From assembly GCA_963722575.1 (NCBI GenBank), contig CAVRNR010000003.1, positions 1 to 64,000 of the forward strand: 64,000 bases of DNA, read 5' to 3'. The notes beneath the pieces are model-generated. The model was not told where the DNA came from. It did no database searches and saw only the letters and a list, made by a program, of their open reading frames with translations. Position numbers and translations under genes: made by a program. Below, one piece after another: positions 58,256-64,000 of this stretch (position 1 is the first letter of the stretch; each line of letters begins with the position of its first letter). Source of the stretch: Fen-178 sp963722575. GTDB lineage: Bacteria > Acidobacteriota > Terriglobia > Bryobacterales > Bryobacteraceae.

Positions 58256-59107
58256 GTGACCGAACGCGCATTCGGCTGGACCGGCGTGAAGGTCCCCGTC
58301 ATCGGACAGGGCACCTGGATGATCGAAGGCTCCCGCGGGAGCGAGCGGCGCGCGGTAGAGGCCCTGCGCGTGGGGATGGATCTCGGGCTCACGCATATCG
58401 ATACCGCGGAAATGTATGGCAACGGGCGCGCCGAGGAACTTGCCGGCGAAGCTATCGCCGGGCGCCGCGATCAGGTGTTCCTGGTCGGCAAAGTGCTGCC
58501 ATCAAACGCCAGCTACGACGGGACGCTGCGCGCTTGCGAGCGGAGCCTCGCCAGGCTCGGCACGGATCACCTGGACCTCTACCTTCTGCACTGGGCGGGC
58601 AGCTATCCGCTGGGCGATACCATGCGCGCCATGGAGCGCCTCGCCGATGAGGGCCAGATCCGATTCGCCGGAGTGAGTAACTTCAACGTCCCGCAAGTCG
58701 AAGCCGCGCAAGCCGCGCTGCGCCACCATAAGCTGGCCGCCAACCAGGTGCTCTACCACCTGCGCGACCGCGGCATCGAACGCAAGCTGATCCCCTACTG
58801 CCGGGAGCGGCAGATCGCGGTGGTGGGCTACTCGCCCTTCGGACACGAAGCGCTCCCGCGACTGGATTCCGCGGCCGGGCGGGTGGTGGCGGAAGTCGCG
58901 CAACGCAACCGGCGCACGGTGCGGCAGGTCATCCTCAACTTTCTCACGCGCTTGCCGGATGTCTTTACGATTCCGAAAGCCAGCCAAGCCGAGCACACGC
59001 GCGAGAATGCGGGTGGCTCGGGGTGGACGCTTTCAGCGGAAGATACTGCCGCCCTCGACCGGGCGTTCCCCGCACCCAAGCGCGACGTGCCGCTGGGGAT
59101 GCTGTAG
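58256..59107 (+). CDS. Aldo/keto reductase
   Basis: A 283-aa TIM barrel from a GTG at 58256 (MTERAFGWTGVKVPVIGQGT). Catalytic tetrad: Asp and Tyr in HIDTAEMYGNGRAEEL, Lys in VFLVGKVLPSNASYDG, His in DLYLLHWAGSYPLGDT. Cofactor part GVSNFNVPQVEAAQAA and VFTIPKASQAEHTRENAGG. Fits the AKR5/YeaE-like group of NADPH-dependent reductases. Upstream sequence in the same frame is not convincing. Physiological substrate unknown. Confidence 0.9.
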   Translation: MTERAFGWTGVKVPVIGQGTWMIEGSRGSERRAVEALRVGMDLGLTHIDTAEMYGNGRAEELAGEAIAGRRDQVFLVGKVLPSNASYDGTLRACERSLARLGTDHLDLYLLHWAGSYPLGDTMRAMERLADEGQIRFAGVSNFNVPQVEAAQAALRHHKLAANQVLYHLRDRGIERKLIPYCRERQIAVVGYSPFGHEALPRLDSAAGRVVAEVAQRNRRTVRQVILNFLTRLPDVFTIPKASQAEHTRENAGGSGWTLSAEDTAALDRAFPAPKRDVPLGML

Positions 59108-59172
59108 GGCTTTCCGGGTGGCTGACAAGCGGCCCAAAATGCTGTAATCTTACCCGAGAGGAGAAGAACTCC

Positions 59173-59952
59173 ATGACTACGAAGATCCGCAAGTTGGTAT
59201 GGTGCGTTCTGGCAGGGGCGGCCGCGCTGGCAGCGGCCGATGGCTCCTATGTGGGCAAGTGGAAGATGAACGTCGCCAAGAGCGATTTCGGCGACACAAC
59301 CATAACCTTCGCGCAAGCGCCGTCCGGCGGGATGGAGATGACCGTGGACGGGCAGACCTACAGCTTCAAGACCGACGGCAAGGACTACGACGGCGTGTTT
59401 GGCAGCAAGATGTCCTGGAAGGCGACCGGCGGCGGCGCGTGGGAAGTGACTAACAAGATGGGCGGCAAAGTGCTCAGCACGGATACTTACAAGGTATCCG
59501 CGGATGGCAAGAGCCTGAGCCTGGTGTCCAAGGGGACCTCGCCGGCGGGTGCGCCATTTGAGGATTCGGTGACCTACCAGCGGGTGTCCGGCACGTCCGG
59601 CCTGGCCGGAAAATGGAAGACCAAAAACCTGAAGATGAGTTCGCCGGACACGATTGAGTTGACCGCGTCGGGCAGCGATGGATTGACGTTCAACATGCCG
59701 GATCAGAAGCTGGTGTGCGACGCCAAGCTGGACGGGAAGTCGTATCCGTGCAGCGGACCGAACCTGCCGCCGAACACCAGCGTGGTCTTCAAGAAGGCGG
59801 GAGTCAACTCTTTCAGCGCCGCTATCACCATCGGCGGAAGGCTCGCCTACCAAAGCACTTATACCGGCTCGGCCGACGGCAAGATGCTGACCGAGACCGG
59901 CAGCGCGGTGGGCACTACGGAGAAGTACAAAGCGGTATACGACCGCCAGTGA
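59173..59952 (+). CDS. Secreted protein with two lipocalin-like repeats
   Basis: A 259-aa protein from ATG 59173 (GAGGAGAAG upstream). Signal peptide MTTKIRKLVWCVLAGAAALA to AADG. The first repeat starts SYVGKWKMNVAKSDFGDTTI, the second GLAGKWKTKNLKMSSPDTIE; each has the G-x-W-K opening and about 100-120 residues of beta strands with D-G-K turns (SADGKSLSLV, GSADGKMLTE). Acidobacterial genomes have many such proteins; ligand unknown. Confidence 0.75.
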   Translation: MTTKIRKLVWCVLAGAAALAAADGSYVGKWKMNVAKSDFGDTTITFAQAPSGGMEMTVDGQTYSFKTDGKDYDGVFGSKMSWKATGGGAWEVTNKMGGKVLSTDTYKVSADGKSLSLVSKGTSPAGAPFEDSVTYQRVSGTSGLAGKWKTKNLKMSSPDTIELTASGSDGLTFNMPDQKLVCDAKLDGKSYPCSGPNLPPNTSVVFKKAGVNSFSAAITIGGRLAYQSTYTGSADGKMLTETGSAVGTTEKYKAVYDRQ

Positions 59953-59979
59953 GAAATCGGGTTTTCTGGCTGGACACTT

Positions 59980-62751
59980 TCACCCGAAGCGATTGCCGCT
60001 CGCGGCAACCAGAGGAGCTACGAGCCTTTCGTAGAGCCTGAAGAGGTGCTCCGCGCGGTCGCGATCGCCGGTGAACGGGGCGGAGCGGTATAGCTTATCC
60101 ACCGCCCGGTCGAGCGCACGGTGGGCCTTCCGCAATTGCCAAGGCATGGCGTCGACATCGTAGAGGTCGGCCAGCGTCGAGTTTGAAAACTGCGCGCGAG
60201 CGTCGAGGACCGCCTGGGCGAGCGAACGTATCTTTGCGCGCTGCCGATCGGTCGCCTCAGACCATGGGAAGGTGTTGTAGACGATCCCGATGGAATACCG
60301 GTATCGGCTCTCGAGCCGCCCGCCAATCTGCCGCAGCCATGCCATGTGCATCGAGGAGGTCAGCACGCCAAAGTGCCACAGGTCGGCATCGAGCAGGACG
60401 CGTACCAGGTTGCTCGGGATTGTAGGAGGTCTGAGCCAGCCGATAGGCACGTAATCACGCAGCTCGGAACTGACCTCCGGGATAACGAGGAAGGGCCTCT
60501 TGGGGACCACTGTCACGTGGAACCGGGCAGGTATTTCAGAGAGCTTCCGAGTGGAGGGGCTCTTGCTCTTCAGCCGAAACTGTCTGACAGCAGCAATTCG
60601 TTCCTTCACCGCTGGCATGGAGCGAATTTCCTCCGGCGGAGCCTCGTCAAGATACAGAATCCATCTCTCCAGGCCATAAAGAAACTCGTCCGCGCCCACG
60701 AACGGATGCATGAGTTTTCTCGCACGCGGTTCTTTGTGAAGGAACTCAAGCCGCGTTGCGGCGGAGAAAATATAGTTCCCCTCATCGATGGGCTTGGAGC
60801 CGATGACAAGCTGGGGCGCATCGCACAGCGGCCGGTTCGTTTCTTCGACGACGAGGTGCCGGTTTACGACCCTGCCGGCGTCGAACAGGTAGGGCGTGAG
60901 CGCTGGATGCTTGCTTTCGGTCGGCTGGCCGTGAATGTCGTTGTAGCTGAACAGCCTCTTCACGGGCGGCTCCATGTCCTGGCGGCAAAGTCCTATGACC
61001 ACGACGTGCACATGCGCCATGCCCCGCGCGTCGCTGCCCCACGCGAATGTGCGGTGAGCGAAGCTGATTTCGAGGCCGTAGCGGTCGAAAAGAAGCGGCC
61101 AGAGTTGCGCCACCTGCTCGCCCTGGGTGATGGAGTTCGTGGCAACGAATCCGATGCGTGCCCGGGATTGGCGCAGGTAGGCACCCGCGGTAAGAAACCA
61201 GGCGGCCACATAGTCGAGCGTTCCTCCGCTTCCGCCGAGATGGGCTACGCGGCGTACTCGCTCCCTTTGTTTCGGGCTTTGGTACTTCGCGCCTCCGAAG
61301 GGCGGATTCCCGAGGATATAGGAGCAATCGCTTGGGGCGATCAGACGCGACCAGTCCATTTCCAGCGCGTCGGCTTGCTGGATGTGCGGCGATTTCTTGA
61401 GGGGGATGCGGACATAGCTCTCGTCAAACTCCAGCGACAGCTTGTTATTCATGATATGGTCCATCATCCAGAGGGCCACCTCCGCAATGCGCGCGGGGAA
61501 CTCGCCCAGCTCGATGCCGTAGAACTGGTCCACATCGATCTGGCACATCTGGGACACATCCAGGGCCAACTGGCCGGCCTGGCGAAGCGCCTTCAGTAAG
61601 TCGATTTCGAGAAGCCGCAGTTCGCGATAGGAAATAATCAGGAAGTTCCCGCAGCCACACGCCGGGTCGAAGAACCGAAGCTCGGAGAGCTTCCGATGGA
61701 ACGCCTCAAGTGCTTTGCGGCGGCCGTTGCCGCGCCGTTCGGCGAGGCGCTTAAACTCGGCGCGAAGATCGTCCAGAAAGAGCGGCTCGATGACCTTCAG
61801 GATGTTCTTCCCGGTGGTGTAATGCGCCCCTTGCGAGCGGCGTTCCCCCGGGTTCATGACGGACTGGAACAGCGACCCGAATATCGCCGGCGAAATGGCG
61901 TCCCAACTGAAATCGCAAACGTCGATGAGGAGGGAGCGCATGCTGGAGTCGAAAGACGGAAACGGCAGGCGTTCCTCAAAGAGATCGCCATCGACGTAAG
62001 GGAACTGCGCCAGGTCCTCATCGAGGTTGTGTTGCCGCTCGTTGACGGGTGTGTTGAGCACCTCGAACAACTGGTTGATCCACAGCCCGGTATCGCTGCC
62101 GTCGGGGTTGGTGCGCTGGGCGATCAGGGTGGAGAAGATGTCTCTGGGTTCGAAAATGCCGGTATCGTCCGCGAACAGGCAGAACACAAGACGCACGAGG
62201 AACCGCTCCAGGTTGTGCCCATCATACCCGGAGGCTTTCAGGGCGTCATGGAGCTTGCCCATCATCTCGGACGCCAGGATATTCACCGGGTCCTGGTCGC
62301 GGAACGTCCGCTTCCGAACGCCGAGAATGAAGCTGAATTGCTCTACATACTCGGGCAGGTCGCGAAGGTGAAACCGGACTAAGGTGTCATCCTCGAGGTC
62401 GTATAGCTCGAAGGTCTGGAAATCGCTCACCAGCAGGTAGCGGGGAAGCTCGTGTTCCTTGAGGCCCGGGAAATAGTCGAGGGCCTGCTCCTTGGCGCGG
62501 ACCAGGTCCCGGCCGGCGCTCTTCTGTTCGACGAGAAGCACGCCCTTCCAGAACAGGTCGATGAACCCGCGCTTTTCGCCGAGACGCTTGACTGGTTCCT
62601 CGAAACTGGCGACGCGGCGGCGGGTGACCCCGAAAACCTGGAAGAACTCGTTTTAAAAGGCCTGGCTCTCGCCCCTTTCATAATGGGCGTTCCTCCATTC
62701 CTCGGCGAAACGGGCGGCGCGGGCCTTGATCTCATTCCAGCTAAGGCGCAT
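59980..62751 (-). CDS. MmeI-like type IIG restriction/methyltransferase with an in-frame stop
   Basis: From ATG 62751 the frame encodes MRLSWNEIKARAARFAEEWR and then meets TAA at 62653-62655 (codon 33). Beyond it the protein continues for 891 codons. Domains: PD-ExK nuclease (GFIDLFWKGVLLVEQKSAGR), helical linker, motif X (QGAHYTTGKNILKVIEPLF), AdoMet motif I (FFDPACGCGNFLIISYRE), motif IV (YILGNPPFGGAKYQSPKQ), C-terminal target-recognition domain. This is the single-chain architecture of MmeI-family enzymes. Restart at GTG 62541 would delete the nuclease Asp. Expected codon 33 is AAA (Lys), one base from TAA. Confidence 0.8.
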
Positions 62752-62769
62752 AGGGTGCTAACCGCCGCC

Positions 62770-64000
62770 TCACACCACAAACGGTTTGCGGTACGGCTGG
62801 CGGGTGAGCTGCTTGTCGGCTTCGGCGTCGCCGGTGAAGCGCGGGCCGGGCCCCAGATTGAGCTTGTGCCCGGTGCGGTAGCTGATGTTGGCCAGGTGGC
62901 ACAGATCGGCGCTGTACTGCGCGTTGGAAATGGGGTCGTGAAGATCCTTGACGTTGCGCGAGCGGCAGGCCGCCAGGAAGTTCTCCATGTGCACGGCCGT
63001 GGCGTCGCTGCCCGGGCCGCGCTCGGGGTGCTCTTCCATGACCAGTTCGCTGCTCTCGCCCTTGTACGCCTGGAACCCCGCGTCGTCCATGGACGCCCAA
63101 CCCTCGCTTCCGTAAAAGAGATTGCCGACGGTGACGTTGAGTGGAGTGCTGGCGGGGGTGGCGCTGGCGGGTGCGGCCGGAGCAGCGTCGGCCGGACCGC
63201 GGCCACCGCGGCCGCCGCGTCCACCCATGCGGCGCACCGGCGTGCCTTCGCCGCCGGTCAGGATGCCGCGCACCTCGAACACGATCTCTCGCCCGCCGTA
63301 ATCGTAGCTGGCAAGTTGCGTGTTGGGCGTCTCCTGATCGTCGTCATAGACGTACTTGCCGCCGCTGGCGAACGCGCTTTTGGGCCACTCGGGGTCGCCC
63401 AGCGCCCACCGGCAGATGCCGATCTCGTGCACGCCCTGGTTGCCGATATCGCCGTTGCCGGTGTCCCAGAACCAGTGCCAGTTGTACTTGAATCGCAATT
63501 CGTTGAAGGGACGCTGCGGCGCCGGCCCCAGGAACAGGTCCCAGTTCACGCCGGGCGGCACCGCGCTATCCTCCTTGTGTCCGATCGACCGGCGGCGCTT
63601 GAAGCACAGCCCCTTGGCCATGTAGATCTTGCCAATGAGTCCGCCCTGCATGGCGGCGATCGCCCTGATCTTGAACGGCATGCTGCGGTGCTGCGAGCCG
63701 ATCTGCACGATGCGCTTGGTTTCATTGGCCACCTGCGCCATCCGCAGGCCTTCATGGATGTTGTAGCAGGCCGGCTTTTCGCTGTAGACGTCCTTGCCCG
63801 CCTGACAGGCCCAGATGGTGGCCAGTGCGTGCCAGTGGTTGGGCGTGGCGATGGAAACGGCGTCGATGCCGGGGTCGGCGAACAGATCGCGCATGTCCTC
63901 GAACGTCCTTGACCTTCTCGCCGCCGGTGATTTTCTGGAGGGTGGCCTGGGCCTTCTCGCGGGCAGCGCGGTCGATGTCGCAGAGACCGGCGACCCGCGC
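62770..64000 (-). CDS. Gfo/Idh/MocA-family oxidoreductase, 5' end outside window, apparent frameshift
   Basis: The main frame (374 aa, from 63894) has AVSIATPNHWHALATIWACQ, GKDVYSEKPACYNIHEGLRM (the conserved E-K-P), SMPFKIRAIAAMQGGLIGKI and GDIGNQGVHEIGICRWALGD. Upstream of 63900 the same protein continues in another frame (ARVAGLCDIDRAAREKAQAT, GGEKVKD), so one extra base near 63901-63906 breaks the gene. A Gly/Arg/Ala-rich insert (residues ~225-260) is present. Secreted acidobacterial and planctomycete members of this family act on sugars. The start is off the window. Confidence 0.8.
   Translation of the reverse strand, partial: RGSPVSATSTALPARRPRPPSRKSPAARRSRTFEDMRDLFADPGIDAVSIATPNHWHALATIWACQAGKDVYSEKPACYNIHEGLRMAQVANETKRIVQIGSQHRSMPFKIRAIAAMQGGLIGKIYMAKGLCFKRRRSIGHKEDSAVPPGVNWDLFLGPAPQRPFNELRFKYNWHWFWDTGNGDIGNQGVHEIGICRWALGDPEWPKSAFASGGKYVYDDDQETPNTQLASYDYGGREIVFEVRGILTGGEGTPVRRMGGRGGRGGRGPADAAPAAPASATPASTPLNVTVGNLFYGSEGWASMDDAGFQAYKGESSELVMEEHPERGPGSDATAVHMENFLAACRSRNVKDLHDPISNAQYSADLCHLANISYRTGHKLNLGPGPRFTGDAEADKQLTRQPYRKPFVV

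Overview
This is high-GC bacterial DNA whose gene content fits an acidobacterium of the Solibacter/Bryobacter type. That is inferred from family content, not from a marker gene. The pointers are an Oar-like TonB-dependent receptor with an N-terminal carboxypeptidase-regulatory fold, a DUF1549/DUF1553 + DUF1501 + PPC-domain operon, DUF362 proteins with Tat-like leaders, a very divergent Hfq-like protein, and many dispersed intergenic hairpins.

Left part (1-12.7 kb): accessory DNA. It opens with the start of an IS1634-type transposase (1-376) and two secreted-protein genes. A phage-like remnant follows (2.25-10.84 kb): a terminase-small-subunit-like HTH protein, a ParB/N6-N4 methyltransferase fusion, a DUF3489 protein, several small phage-type genes, and a 1031-residue orphan protein transcribed against its neighbours. 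No integrase, large terminase or structural gene is visible. A non-coding stretch with repeated ATGTCGGG boxes leads to an IS630-family element (11331-12567) and a tRNA-Pro(GGG).

Middle part (12.7-47.8 kb): mostly chromosomal. It holds the receptor with an anti-sigma/ECF-sigma pair; a GT2 glycosyltransferase whose 3' end is duplicated on the far side of a 2.6-kb insertion carrying a 41-aa ORF, a trypsin-like protease and an FRG-domain protein; an alcohol dehydrogenase and a membrane glycosyltransferase; a hotdog thioesterase convergent with the Hfq-like gene; a secreted metallo-beta-lactamase-fold protein; two DUF362 genes around an MFS transporter; the PPC/DUF1501/DUF1553 operon; dihydropyrimidinase with methylmalonate-semialdehyde dehydrogenase (reductive pyrimidine/beta-alanine breakdown); a HEAT-repeat protein, bacterioferritin, MutM, a zinc-ribbon coiled-coil protein, a PfkB sugar kinase and ThiL.

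Right part (47.8-64 kb): a cold-shock protein, a membrane glycosyltransferase and a CzcCBA-type metal efflux operon with a small Cys/His-rich leader gene. A second IS630 element (56159-57313) has split a small gene into two halves. An aldo/keto reductase and a secreted two-repeat protein follow. The window ends with an MmeI-like type IIG restriction-modification gene carrying an in-frame stop, and a Gfo/Idh/MocA oxidoreductase with an apparent one-base frameshift that runs off the edge.

The most notable non-gene signals are several families of repeated intergenic palindromes. Some carry the stop codons of neighbouring genes; one (36437-36610 and 55644-55822) combines a hairpin with a short conserved reading frame upstream of two unrelated operons.
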